Positions 27,290-34,945 of a stretch of 39,737 nt of DNA are shown piece after piece. The stretch comes from Streptomyces albus subsp. chlorinus (GTDB lineage Bacteria > Actinomycetota > Actinomycetes > Streptomycetales > Streptomycetaceae): contig NZ_VJOK01000001.1 of NCBI RefSeq assembly GCF_013302895.1, positions 4,688,103-4,727,839 of the forward strand, in the 5' to 3' direction. The notes under the pieces are model-generated. The model did not search any database, was not told the DNA's origin, and saw only the letters and a list, made by a program, of their open reading frames with translations. A program made the position numbers and the translations under genes. The first letter of the stretch is position 1; each line of letters starts with the position of its first letter.

Positions 27290-28245
27290 AGCGCACCCGA
27301 ATGATGAGGGCCACCGTCGCGTCGGCCGCGGTGCTCGCCCTGGCGGGCGGCCTGTCCTCCTGCGGCAAGGCCAACCCGTACTACAGCGGCAGCCCCAACA
27401 CCGTCACCCTGCCGGTGGCCGCCTGGGCGGGCTCCGAGGCGAACGTCGCGGTGGCCAAGCAGGTCCTGGAGAAGAAGCTCGGCTACCGGGTCAAGACGCT
27501 CCAGATGGACGAGCCCGTCGCCTTCGACGCCCTCAACACCGGCCGCGCCGACGCCATGCTGGAGGACTGGCGGGGCGTGCCGAAGAAGGAGAAGAAGTAC
27601 GTCGAGGAGCTGAAGACCGTCGTCTACGCGGGCGAGATGGGCGTCACCGGCCACATCGGCTGGTATGTGCCCACCTACTTCGCCAAGAAGCACCCCGAGG
27701 TCAAGAACTGGAAGAACCTCCCCAAGCTGAAGAAGTACTTCCAGACCCCGGAGAGCGGCGAGAAGGGCCAGCTGCTGGAGGGCTCGCCCTCCTTCAGCAC
27801 CTACGACGACGCCATCATCAAGAACCTGGACCTCCCCTACAAGACGGTCTACGCCGGCAGCGAGGCCGCGCAGATCAAGGAGATGCAGAAGCGCGCCGCC
27901 AAGAAGGAGCCCTTCCTCACCTACTGGTGGACGCCGCAGTGGCTCAACTCCAAGATCCCCATGACGGAGGTCCAGCTCCCCAAGCGCACCCCCGGGTGCG
28001 ACAAGGTGGCCTCCAAGGTCGACTGCGCCTACCCGTACACCAAGCTGGCGAAGTTCATGAACAAGGACTTCGCCAAGAACGGCGGCAAGGCGGCGGAGTT
28101 CCTCAAGAAGTTCAAGTGGAGCACCGGGGACCAGACCCAGGTCGTCAAGTGGATGACCATCGAGAAGATGGACACCGACGAGGCCGCCGCCAAGTGGGTC
28201 AAGGAGAACCCCGGCAAGTGGAAGAAGTGGATGCCCAAGAAGTGA
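27286..28245 (+). CDS. Glycine betaine-binding lipoprotein (OpuAC-like)
   Basis: A 319-residue substrate-binding lipoprotein. The GTG at 27286 overlaps the permease stop (GTGA) and has GGAGG 6 bases upstream. The signal peptide VKRTRMMRATVASAAVLALAGGLSSC ends in the lipobox LSSC. The mature part has the OpuAC pattern: VTLPVAAWAGSEANVAVAKQVLEKKLGY, DEPVAFDALNTGRADAMLEDW, and Trp/Tyr-rich stretches typical of the aromatic cage for quaternary amines (GHIGWYVPTYF, FLTYWWTPQWL). The tail is rich in Lys and Trp (WVKENPGKWKKWMPKK). It is the last gene of the betaine operon. Confidence 0.94.
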   Translation: MKRTRMMRATVASAAVLALAGGLSSCGKANPYYSGSPNTVTLPVAAWAGSEANVAVAKQVLEKKLGYRVKTLQMDEPVAFDALNTGRADAMLEDWRGVPKKEKKYVEELKTVVYAGEMGVTGHIGWYVPTYFAKKHPEVKNWKNLPKLKKYFQTPESGEKGQLLEGSPSFSTYDDAIIKNLDLPYKTVYAGSEAAQIKEMQKRAAKKEPFLTYWWTPQWLNSKIPMTEVQLPKRTPGCDKVASKVDCAYPYTKLAKFMNKDFAKNGGKAAEFLKKFKWSTGDQTQVVKWMTIEKMDTDEAAAKWVKENPGKWKKWMPKK

Positions 28246-28266
28246 CGGCCGGCTGAACCGTCCCGC

Positions 28267-28296
28267 GGTGGGGGCGCCCCTCGGGGCGCCCCCACC
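28267..28296 (+). terminator. Terminator of the betaine operon
   Basis: GGTGGGGGCGCCCC (28267-28280) pairs perfectly with 28283-28296 across TC, giving a 14-bp palindrome; sterically the loop is CCTCGG or similar. It lies 21 bp after the lipoprotein stop. Confidence 0.85.
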
Positions 28297-28323
28297 ATGC
28301 GTGTGCTGGGGCAGAATTGCGCT

Positions 28324-29394
28324 GTGAGCCAGCCCGGTCCCCCGCCCCTCGTCCCGCCCGCCGGCGGCCGGGCGGGGCGCGGCCGGCACCGGGCGCCCCG
28401 CGCCCGCCGGCGCACCCTGGTGACCGGGCTGCTGGCGGGCGCCTGCGTCGCCGTCCTCGCCGCCCTCGCCCTGACGGGCACCGACCTGGCCACGGGCAGC
28501 ACCCACGACGTCCGCATACCCGGCGGCGGCGCTACCACCCTGCTGCGGTCCGTGCTGCTGGCCGCGCTCTGCGTCCAGCTCGGCGAGGTGGCCGGACGGC
28601 GGCTCGCCCGCGATGTGGCCCGCACCCTGCCAGGCGGCGGCGCCGACGGACCCCGGCAGCCGTCCGCATGGGCCGCGGGCGCCGCCCTCGCCGGAATGCT
28701 CGCCGCCCTCGGCCTGGCCTCGATGGCCGCCGCGGGAGACGGCCGGCTGACGGCGGCACTCCCCGAACTCAGCGAGATCTGGGCCACCCGCGACGGCCTG
28801 CTGGCCTTCTGCGAGGCCAACGGCTTCCTGCTCGCGGCCCTCTGCGTCTTCCTCGCCCGCCCCACCTGGGCCGCCGTCCCGCTGGCGGGCGTCATCGCCG
28901 GCGAGGCCCAACGGGCCCACCCGGAGGCGGACACCCCGGCCCTCGGCATCGCCCTGACCCTCGTCCACCTCACCTCGACGGTGCTGTGGACCGGCGGTCT
29001 CGTCCACGTGCTGCGCACCATGCGCGTGTGGCGGCTGTGGCACGGCGAGCCGGGTGCGGCCCGCGCCCTGCTGGCCGCCTACGCCCGCCGCGCCTTCTGG
29101 CTGCTGACCGCCCTCTGCGCGACGGGCACCGTGAGCACCCTGCGCAAACTCCCCTCCCTCTCCCCGGACGCGGTCGCCTCCTCCGCCTGGGGCCGCATCC
29201 TGGTGGTCAAGCTCGCCGTGGTCGCACTCGTCGCCGTGTGCGCCCTCTTCGCCCGCCGCGTGCTGGTACGGGACCGCACCCGTACCAGCTACACCCGCAT
29301 CCTGCGCCCCACCGCCTGGGAACTCGCGGCCCTCGGCGCCGTCCTGGTCCTGTCGGCGCTGCTGACGGTGGCACCGGTACCGCGCGCGGGCTGA
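28324..29394 (+). CDS. CopD-domain membrane protein
   Basis: A 356-residue multi-pass protein. I chose the GTG at 28324 (VSQPGPPPLVPP); the in-frame ATG at 28297 abuts the upstream terminator. The cytoplasmic N-terminus is basic (RAGRGRHRAPRARRRT). About eight hydrophobic segments follow. The CopD-type signature is LTLVHLTSTVLWTGGLVHVL (conserved His, Trp, Gly-Gly) and SSAWGRILVVKLAVVALVAVCA. CopD family proteins are linked to copper handling, but no periplasmic CopC-like domain or metal-rich motif is seen, so the substrate is open. It is convergent with the next gene, with three bases between the stops. Confidence 0.82.
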   Translation: MSQPGPPPLVPPAGGRAGRGRHRAPRARRRTLVTGLLAGACVAVLAALALTGTDLATGSTHDVRIPGGGATTLLRSVLLAALCVQLGEVAGRRLARDVARTLPGGGADGPRQPSAWAAGAALAGMLAALGLASMAAAGDGRLTAALPELSEIWATRDGLLAFCEANGFLLAALCVFLARPTWAAVPLAGVIAGEAQRAHPEADTPALGIALTLVHLTSTVLWTGGLVHVLRTMRVWRLWHGEPGAARALLAAYARRAFWLLTALCATGTVSTLRKLPSLSPDAVASSAWGRILVVKLAVVALVAVCALFARRVLVRDRTRTSYTRILRPTAWELAALGAVLVLSALLTVAPVPRAG

Positions 29395-29397
29395 GGG

Positions 29398-30129
29398 CTA
29401 CAGGTCCCGGCCCGCGCGCAGACCGGCCGCCAGGTTCCGTACGCCCTCCCGCACCCGGGCGGCGAGGGTGCCGCCGAAGGTGACGCGGGTGGCGCCGGCC
29501 GCGGCGAGGGCGGCGGGGGAGGGGCCGCCGGGGCGGGCCAGCGCGTTGACGGGCACGGGCAGTTCACGGGCCAGCACCGCGAGGTCCTCAGGGGGCGCCA
29601 TGATGGGGTAGACGCCGTCGGCACCGGCTTCCACATAGGCCCGGCCGCGCGCCAGCGCCTCCTTGAGGGGCTCCTCAGCCCCGCGGACGTAGACGTCCAC
29701 GCGGGCGTTGAGGAACGGCTCGGGCCCCAGCGCCTCGCGTACCGCCGCGAGGAAGTCGGCCTGGGCGGCGGCTTCCACCAGCGTGCCGGAGGCGGAGTCC
29801 TCCAGGTTGCAGCCCACGGCGCCCGCCTCCCCGAGCCGGGCGGCGATCTCGGCGGGCGCCATCCCGTACCCCCGCTCGATGTCGGCGGTCACCGGCACCT
29901 CGACGGCGCGCACGATACGGGCGACGGCCGCGAACATCTCCTCGGCGGGACACTCCCCGTCGGCGTGGCCGAGCGAGGCGGAGACCCCCTCGCTCGGCGT
30001 CGCCAGAGCGGGGAACCCCGCCTCGGCGAAGATCCGGGCGCTGGCGGCGTCCCACGGTCCGGGCAGCACCAACGGGTCGCCCTGCGGCCTGCCGTGGTGC
30101 AGCTCCCGGAACCGGGCGGCGGCGCTCAT
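29398..30129 (-). CDS. PEP mutase / isocitrate lyase family enzyme
   Basis: A 243-residue TIM-barrel enzyme of the phosphoenolpyruvate mutase/isocitrate lyase superfamily. It opens with [52 protein letters not shown] corresponds to the Mg-binding Asp/Glu region, and [10 protein letters not shown] follows. [10 protein letters not shown] and [12 protein letters not shown] complete the barrel. The lyase Cys motif KKCGH of isocitrate lyase is absent, so it is a PEP mutase-like or C-C lyase subgroup member; the reaction is unknown. The start overlaps the stop of the AhpD-like gene by four bases, so the two form an operon. Confidence 0.85.
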   Translation of the reverse strand: MSAAARFRELHHGRPQGDPLVLPGPWDAASARIFAEAGFPALATPSEGVSASLGHADGECPAEEMFAAVARIVRAVEVPVTADIERGYGMAPAEIAARLGEAGAVGCNLEDSASGTLVEAAAQADFLAAVREALGPEPFLNARVDVYVRGAEEPLKEALARGRAYVEAGADGVYPIMAPPEDLAVLARELPVPVNALARPGGPSPAALAAAGATRVTFGGTLAARVREGVRNLAAGLRAGRDL

Positions 30130-30596
30130 CGGGAGGCACCGCCGTCCGCCAGGCTCTTGGGGACCTCACGGATGGCCACATTGAAGCGGTTCCAGGCGTT
30201 GATGGCGACGATCTGACCGAGCAGCGCCGCCAGTTCGGCCTCCTCGAAGTGCGCGGCGGCACGCGCGTACACCTCGTCGGGGACGAAGCCGTCGGTCAGC
30301 TCGGTGACGGCTTCGGTCAGGGCGAGCGCCGCCCGCTCCCGCTCGGTGAACAGGTCGCCGGCCTCCTCCCACGCGGACAGCAGGTCGATGCGCAACTGCG
30401 ACTCGCCCTTCTCGCGGGCCTCCGTCACATGCATGTCGAGGCAGTAGGCGCAGCGGTTGATCTGCGAGGCGCGGATCTTGACCAGTTCCGCGACGACGGG
30501 GTCGAGCCCCGCCGCGGAAGCGGCCTGCTGGAAGCCGTACATGCCCTTCATCAGCTGGGGAGCGGTCTGCCAGATGTTCATACGCGGTGTCGTCAT
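30126..30596 (-). CDS. AhpD-like / carboxymuconolactone decarboxylase family protein
   Basis: A 156-residue protein with the AhpD core: [30 protein letters not shown], carrying the redox CxxC pair and the following His. The second part ([43 protein letters not shown]) is typical of the CMD family. It probably acts as a peroxidase or alkylhydroperoxidase-like thiol enzyme. It starts at 30596 (an in-frame ATG 15 bases downstream is possible) and is divergent from the disrupted MocR gene, with a paired AGTGG/CCACT site between them. Confidence 0.88.
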   Translation of the reverse strand: MTTPRMNIWQTAPQLMKGMYGFQQAASAAGLDPVVAELVKIRASQINRCAYCLDMHVTEAREKGESQLRIDLLSAWEEAGDLFTERERAALALTEAVTELTDGFVPDEVYARAAAHFEEAELAALLGQIVAINAWNRFNVAIREVPKSLADGGASR

Positions 30597-30614
30597 GCCC
30601 CGAGCCTAAGCAGC

Positions 30615-30638
30615 AGTGGGCCACGCGTATGGTCCACT
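30615..30638. promoter_or_regulatory. Candidate MocR operator
   Basis: AGTGGGCCA (30615-30623) and TGGTCCACT (30630-30638) form an inverted repeat (8 of 9 positions) with a six-base spacer, inside the 45-bp gap between the AhpD-like and MocR starts. MocR/PdxR regulators often bind AGTGG-CC type half-sites beside their own gene. The MocR start lies 4 bp after it, so a leaderless transcript is likely. Confidence 0.55.
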
Positions 30639-30641
30639 TCC

Positions 30642-31747
30642 ATGGCAGATTCCTGGGCCACTTCCGGGCCCGCCTCGCAGACGGCCACGACCGGCACCAG
30701 CACCCCACCCGGGTCCGCTCCGCGCAGGGCTGTGGCCGGGGCCTCCGGGCCTGTGCCGGGTGACGCCTCCGGGGCTGCCCCGCATGACGCCTCGCCGGTT
30801 GCTCCCGGGGCCGCGTGCGGGTCGGCCTCGCGGCCGGCCGGCGGAAGTGATCTCCATCTCGATCTGGGAGCTGTCGCCGGCGGGGGTGCCGTCCGGCCGC
30901 GGGCGGCGCTGCTGGCCGCGCTGCGTGACGCCATCCGTACCGGGCGGCTGGCACCCGGTACCCGGCTGCCCTCCTCGCGGACGCTGGCGGCCGACCTCGG
31001 TCTGGCCCGCAACACGGTGGCGGCCGCCTACGCCGAACTCGTCGCGGAGGGCTGGCTGTCCGCCCGGCAGGGGTCCGGCACCAGGGTCGCGGACCGCGCC
31101 GAGCCGGCCCGGCCCGGCCGCCCCCGGGAGCGGGGAGCGGCGCGGCGCGTGCGGATGCCGTTCGCACGCGCCGAGCGCGGGCAGCAGCGCCCGGCGCACG
31201 ATCTGCGTACCGGCACGCCCGACGTCTCGGCCTTCCCCCGCTCGGCCTGGCTGACCTCGGCCCGCCGGGCGCTCACCGCGGCGCCCGCCCTCGCCTTCTC
31301 GCACGGCGACCACCGGGGCGCGCCCGAGCTGCGCCGGGCGCTGGCCGCCTACCTGGCGCGGGCGCGCGGGGTGCGGGCCGATCCGGAGCGGATCGTGGTG
31401 TGTGCCGGGTTCGCGCAGGGGCTCGCGCTGCTGGCCCGGGTGGTGGCGGGGCAGGTGGCGGTGGAGGAGTACGGGCTCTTCTTCCACCGGCAGTTGCTGG
31501 AGTCGGGGCGGGCGCGCACCCTGCCCCTTCCCGTGGACGAGCACGGTGCCCGCACCGGGGCCCTCGCCGACGACCCTCGTTTCGCCGGGGTCCGCACGGT
31601 GCTGCTCACGCCCGCGCACCAGTACCCGCTGGGTGTTCCGCTGCACCCCGACCGCAGGGCGGCGGTGGTGGACTGGGCGCGGCGCCGCGGCGGACTCGTG
31701 CTGGAGGACGACTACGACGGCGAGTTCCGCTACGACCGCCACCCGGT
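30642..31747 (+). pseudogene. MocR/PdxR-type regulator, 5' part (interrupted)
   Basis: The first ~368 codons of a GntR-HTH/aminotransferase fusion regulator. An Ala/Pro/Gly-rich extension (about 80 residues) precedes the winged helix ([50 protein letters not shown]). The aminotransferase-fold part follows ([72 protein letters not shown]). At codon 369 homology stops and the frame runs through foreign sequence to a stop at 31902-31904, giving a 420-residue truncated product. The PLP-binding Lys is in the part beyond the insertion. Joining 31745 to 36697 restores one 554-residue frame, so the gene is split by the element, not decayed. Confidence 0.93.
31743..31747. other. attL core of the integrated element
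   Basis: CCGGT shared with 36694-36698. To the left is host MocR sequence. To the right, after seven bases, is the arm ACACCCTGGGA (31755-31765), the inverted copy of the arm at the other end. Confidence 0.82.
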
Positions 31748-31797
31748 GGACCCTACACCCTGGGAACTCCGCCGTCAGGGGCGCGCCGACAGCAAGC

Positions 31798-31841
31798 GGC
31801 CCCGCCCACGTGCCTCAGAAGGGCGGTGCGTGGGCGGGGCC
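31798..31841 (-). terminator. Terminator of the element's minus-strand small genes
   Basis: GGCCCCGCCCACG (31798-31810) pairs perfectly with 31829-31841 over an 18-base loop. It lies 13 bp beyond the last small gene and between it and the left end, so it should stop transcription from leaving the element. Confidence 0.75.
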
Positions 31842-31854
31842 TTGAACGGTTTTC

Positions 31855-32037
31855 CTAGCGGCCGAGGCGTCGATGCTCACTCAGCACGCGTAGTGCGGGC
31901 ATGAGGCGAGGCAGGCGCCCCGGGCAGCTTGTCTCTCGCGGCAGTGACCACACGTGCCAGCACGACAGGCAGCGCACCACGCCCGCGTGCTCAGGGTCGT
32001 TCATCGCGCCACCGCCGCACTGCGGACACTGCTTCAT
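31855..32037 (-). CDS. 60-residue zinc-ribbon-like protein
   Basis: The ATG at 32037 has GGGAG five bases upstream. The protein starts [32 protein letters not shown]: two CxxC knuckles 17 residues apart, as in small zinc ribbons. The basic tail is [17 protein letters not shown]. It lies nine bases after the DUF397 stop and shares its transcript. Small zinc-binding proteins in such elements can be regulators or recombination directionality factors; nothing here decides. Confidence 0.65.
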   Translation of the reverse strand: MKQCPQCGGGAMNDPEHAGVVRCLSCWHVWSLPRETSCPGRLPRLMPALRVLSEHRRLGR

Positions 32038-32046
32038 GAGGACTCC

Positions 32047-32256
32047 CTACGCGGCTACGTCGAACTCACCCAGCTTCGCACCACTCAGGAAGTCGTTCCA
32101 CTCCTCCGCGCTGAACTCGACAGTGCCGCCGTTGACCGAGCTACGGACTGCCACCTTGCCCGGTACGTTGATCGCCACCTCGACACAGCGGGGGTCGTTG
32201 TTGTTGTACTTGCACGCGCTAGACGTGCGGAATTCGAACTCCGGGATCGCTGTCAT
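32047..32256 (-). CDS. DUF397 protein
   Basis: A 69-residue protein from the ATG at 32256, which has GAGAGG six bases upstream; the frame is open further up but without signals. FRTSSACKYNNNDPRCVEVAINVPGKVAVRSS and TVEFSAEEWNDFLSGAKLGEFD match the DUF397 pattern (F-x-SS...CVEVA...VAVRDS...L-x-F...W..F). DUF397 proteins are usually encoded beside an XRE regulator and have been described as modulating or counteracting it in Streptomyces. Here an HTH regulator is also present in the same element, but 0.8 kb away and divergent. Confidence 0.85.
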   Translation of the reverse strand: MTAIPEFEFRTSSACKYNNNDPRCVEVAINVPGKVAVRSSVNGGTVEFSAEEWNDFLSGAKLGEFDVAA

Positions 32257-32362
32257 TCTGTGCCTCTCTGTTGAGTGGTGCACTGCGTGCCCTTTTGGTG
32301 CCCCAACCCTGCCGTTCACCTGTCGGGGAAGCCGGAATCCGGTTATTGGCAGGGCTGGGAGA

Positions 32363-32455
32363 TCAGAGGTTGCCTGTCGCTGCCATGGTTGGGATTGCTG
32401 CGCACAGTACCCAGACCACGAAGACGAAGATGCGCCAACCGTAACGGCCAATCAC
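32363..32455 (-). CDS. 30-residue exported or membrane peptide
   Basis: VIGRYGWRIFVFVVWVLCAAIPTMAATGNL. The GTG at 32455 overlaps the stop of the preceding gene (GTGA) and has AAGGAG about 8 bases upstream, so coupled translation is very likely. Two Arg precede a 17-residue hydrophobic core, then a signal-peptidase-like TMA|A or MAA|T and a tail of four or five residues. It may be a one-helix membrane peptide or the precursor of a short secreted peptide. Confidence 0.55.
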   Translation of the reverse strand: MIGRYGWRIFVFVVWVLCAAIPTMAATGNL

Positions 32456-32622
32456 TTTCCCCTCTCCTTCTCGCGGCGATCGCGGCATGCGCAGGGTGGA
32501 GCCTGTGATCCAGGCGGGAAATAGACGACTCCGGAACGGGGGTCCTGCGCTCCGCCGTACTGCGTCCACCAGCCGTCAGGGCTTTCGGAGTAGGGCGTTT
32601 CCGCAAACCGTTCATCGGTCAC
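32452..32622 (-). CDS. 56-residue unknown protein
   Basis: VTDERFAETPYSESPDGWWTQYGGAQDPRSG and VVYFPPGSQAPPCACRDRREKERGK. The GTG at 32622 overlaps the upstream stop by four bases (GTGA), and its own stop overlaps the next GTG in the same way. The Trp/Tyr/Pro-rich middle and the CxC near the basic end look like a folded small protein, but I recognise no family. The start is supported only by the overlaps. Confidence 0.6.
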   Translation of the reverse strand: MTDERFAETPYSESPDGWWTQYGGAQDPRSGVVYFPPGSQAPPCACRDRREKERGK

Positions 32623-32876
32623 CAGGTTCGCCCCAATGAGTTGGATGAACGGTGGTTGAGTTCCGCCAGGCGCGAGCTGAGAGCGTCCGACTGTATGGCC
32701 GTGACCATGTGCCGAGGATGTACGTCCCACTCTCTGCCGCCGTTCAGCGGACGCACCTGGTACAGACTCCCCAGGCGATCCATGACCACGCCCACACGCC
32801 CCGTGCGCGCGTCCTTGACGACCTCACCTGGTTGCCACTCCTGCGGGTGTTCCCGGGCAGTTCCAGGGGTGTTCAC
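32619..32876 (-). CDS. 85-residue protein of the GRxGxVM/EWD type
   Basis: WQPGEVVKDARTGRVGVVMDRLGSLYQVRPLNGGREWDVHPRHM followed by a helix (SDALSSRLAELNHRSSN). This small beta-barrel-like pattern (PG..V.D..TGR.G.VM....Y.LRP..GG.EWD..P) is frequent in Streptomyces accessory regions next to XRE regulators, as far as I remember; its role is unknown. I chose the GTG at 32876 because GAGGGAG lies nine bases upstream; a GTG at 32894 is an alternative. First gene of the minus-strand series, divergent from the HTH regulator. Confidence 0.75.
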   Translation of the reverse strand: MNTPGTAREHPQEWQPGEVVKDARTGRVGVVMDRLGSLYQVRPLNGGREWDVHPRHMVTAIQSDALSSRLAELNHRSSNSLGRTW

Positions 32877-32965
32877 GCGGTACCACTCCCTCACCCCGCT
32901 TGTCGCATGACGCTTCGTCACTTCCGAGGTAAGCAAGGGGGGTACGCGGTGACCACGGCAGAAAA

Positions 32966-32993
32966 GCCGCACTTTGGCCGCATCTTGGCCGCA
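32966..32993. promoter_or_regulatory. Three GCCGCA boxes at 11-bp spacing upstream of the HTH regulator
   Basis: GCCGCA starts at 32966, 32977 and 32988, the last two within a repeated TTGGCCGCA. They lie in the 187-bp divergent gap, about 70-100 bp from the regulator start and 90-117 bp from the first small gene. One helical turn between copies suits cooperative binding by a small regulator. Confidence 0.5.
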
Positions 32994-33063
32994 CTGCGGA
33001 CCTGACCTGTGAGAAGGCGTACGCTGCCCGTGAAGCACCCCGGACGAGGGAGGGCTAGCCAGC

Positions 33064-34269
33064 GTGGCCAGCAAGCGGCAGAAGCTAGCGGAGCGCCGGA
33101 AGGCATGCGGGTACAACCAAGAGGAATTCGCCGAGGCTATCGGAGTTGACCGTTCGACCGTTCAACGGTGGGAGAACGGGAGTAATGAGCCTCAGCCTTG
33201 GTTGCGCCCCAAAATTCAGAAGATTCTCGGAATCACGTCGGCCGAGCTTGATTCATTGCTATTTCTGGATTCGCCGCAATCATTCACGATTTCAGTCGCC
33301 CAGGCGGCGGATGATGAGATTGAAGCTCTCGAATTGATCCGCCGAGTTTGTGCGAGTGATGTTGGCGCGGAGACGCTGAGTGCCCTAGAGGGTGCTTTCG
33401 ATAATTTGGCCATGCAATACCCGGTGTCGGCCCCGCATGTTCTACTTGAAAGCGTCAGGCGGCACTCGGCGTACGTTATGCACCTAATGAATGCCCGAAT
33501 GACCCTAGCTGAGCAAAATCGGCTCTTCATGGTTGGCGGATGGCTGCAACTTCTAGCAGCCACATTGCATATCGACCTGCATCAAGACCGTGCGGCTTCC
33601 GCTCGTTTGAAGGCGGCTGCCACGCTCGCGCAGCATGCAGGAAGCAAAGAGATTGAAGCGTGGTGCTTTGAAACCGAGGCATGGCGCGTTCTCACCGATG
33701 GGAATTACCGTCGCGCTTTGGAGTTGTCGCAAGCAGCGCAGAAACTTGCACCCGTCGGAACGTCCGTCTCAATTCAGGCAACCGCCCAGGAGGGCCGCGC
33801 GCGAGCACGTCTCGGGGAGGCGAAAGAGACATATTCTGCCGTCGATCGAGTGCGGAAAATGTCGGCAAGTCTGGTTCCGCATAAAGGGACGGAGCATCAC
33901 TACCAATACGATCCGGCTAAATCTTTGGCCTACACTGCTACAACTCTGGCATGGGTTGGAGACCCCGCAGCGGAAAACTACGCACGTGAAGTAATTGCAC
34001 GCCTGTCGCCAGCGGAAGATATTCAGAAATGGCCAAGGCGAGTAGCCTCAGCGAATATTGATCTAGCTTTGACTCTTCTTGGTGGGGATCGATTGGACGA
34101 GGCGTGCTATGCGGCGCAGCGGGCAATACTGTCCGGGAAAATTGTGCCGTCGAATCATTGGCGCGCCCTTGAAGTGGTGCAGGCGGTAGAAGCCAAACGG
34201 CTACCCGAAGCGGCAGATTTGCGGGACGCCTTTCAAGGAATGAAGAGGCAAGCCGAACTCGAATCCTGA
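33064..34269 (+). CDS. XRE-type HTH regulator with TPR-like helical domain
   Basis: A 401-residue regulator from the GTG at 33064, with GAGGGAGGG about 13 bases upstream. Residues 1-60 are the HTH: LAERRKACGYNQEEFAEAIGVDRSTVQRWENGSNEP. Residues about 95-400 are helix-rich with TPR-like spacing (WLQLLAATLHIDLHQDRAASARLKAAATLAQ, NYRRALELSQAAQKLAP, DRLDEACYAAQRAIL). There is no DUF5753 or catalytic motif. The layout resembles HTH-TPR regulators that respond to peptides or proteins. Codon use is clearly less G+C-rich (many ATT, GAA, TTG) than the host genes, a sign of transfer. It probably controls itself and the divergent small genes. Confidence 0.88.
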   Translation: MASKRQKLAERRKACGYNQEEFAEAIGVDRSTVQRWENGSNEPQPWLRPKIQKILGITSAELDSLLFLDSPQSFTISVAQAADDEIEALELIRRVCASDVGAETLSALEGAFDNLAMQYPVSAPHVLLESVRRHSAYVMHLMNARMTLAEQNRLFMVGGWLQLLAATLHIDLHQDRAASARLKAAATLAQHAGSKEIEAWCFETEAWRVLTDGNYRRALELSQAAQKLAPVGTSVSIQATAQEGRARARLGEAKETYSAVDRVRKMSASLVPHKGTEHHYQYDPAKSLAYTATTLAWVGDPAAENYAREVIARLSPAEDIQKWPRRVASANIDLALTLLGGDRLDEACYAAQRAILSGKIVPSNHWRALEVVQAVEAKRLPEAADLRDAFQGMKRQAELES

Positions 34270-34837
34270 ATTCACCAGTTCAGAATCCGGTGCCAGGGTG
34301 CGGCCCGCTGGTTTCCTAGATTTCCTAAGCCGAGTCGACCCCTCTCAGAGGCACAGGCGATGGGCGCAGGGTGCCGGGAAGAGGGGACCAAGCCCCCACG
34401 GTCGAGACGCAGGCCCCAGCCGTCAGACGTGCCGACGGCCGAGGGAGCTTGGGCGGCGTAACTTTTCTTCACTTGCTCAAGGGCGCGCCTTCGGCGCGCC
34501 GCCCGGTGCGGCTCCAGCCGCTCCGGCCAGGCGTGCGGCCTTCGGCCGGTCCTGTCCGGGCGGCCCGCCGCCCGGGCGTACACGCGGCCTCCTTGAGCCG
34601 TCAGAGGGTTACGCGTCCAGCCCCAGGCCGCCGGGCCATCTGAGGCCAGTGCAGCCACCCCGAGGGGCCTTTGGCCACCTTCCCGGTCCCTGGGCCCACG
34701 CCGACCGCTGGAAGGGGCCTCAGCGGCTTGCAACGCGGGCGGCCAATGCCCCGCCTCTACTGGTAATTGGCACCGGTCGCCGGACGCCTTTCCGAGGGGT
34801 GTGGCGAACGCCAGGGATCTACTTGCGCAGCGTGGTA

Positions 34838-34863
34838 CAAGGGGCGCTACAGCGCGCCCCTTG
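34838..34863. terminator. Hairpin in the structured region
   Basis: CAAGGGGCGC (34838-34847) pairs perfectly with GCGCCCCTTG (34854-34863) over TACAGC. It could end transcription of either convergent gene. Confidence 0.55.
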
Positions 34864-34874
34864 ACCCCGCCCAA

Positions 34875-34945
34875 GCGGCACGTCCTCAAGCGCGAATGCA
34901 GGTTTCGTAGTGGCTAAGGCCCGTGCGCGCTTGAGGACGTGCCGC
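34875..34945. repeat. 20-bp inverted repeat with 31-base loop
   Basis: GCGGCACGTCCTCAAGCGCG (34875-34894) and its exact complement at 34926-34945 enclose 31 bases that include GCAGGTTTCGTAGTGG. The loop is too long and ordered for a plain terminator. It ends 68 bp from the integrase stop. Confidence 0.9.

Noticed and set aside
33064..34269. Restriction-modification or known anti-phage system in the element
   Set aside because: No nuclease, methylase, ATPase, reverse transcriptase or TIR-type motif is visible in any of its genes.
34272..34889. Minus-strand frame of 205 codons across the structured region
   Set aside because: Composition is Arg/Ala/Pro/Gly-heavy, it runs straight through the hairpins, and no ribosome site or domain is visible. 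I treat the DNA or RNA structure as the real feature.
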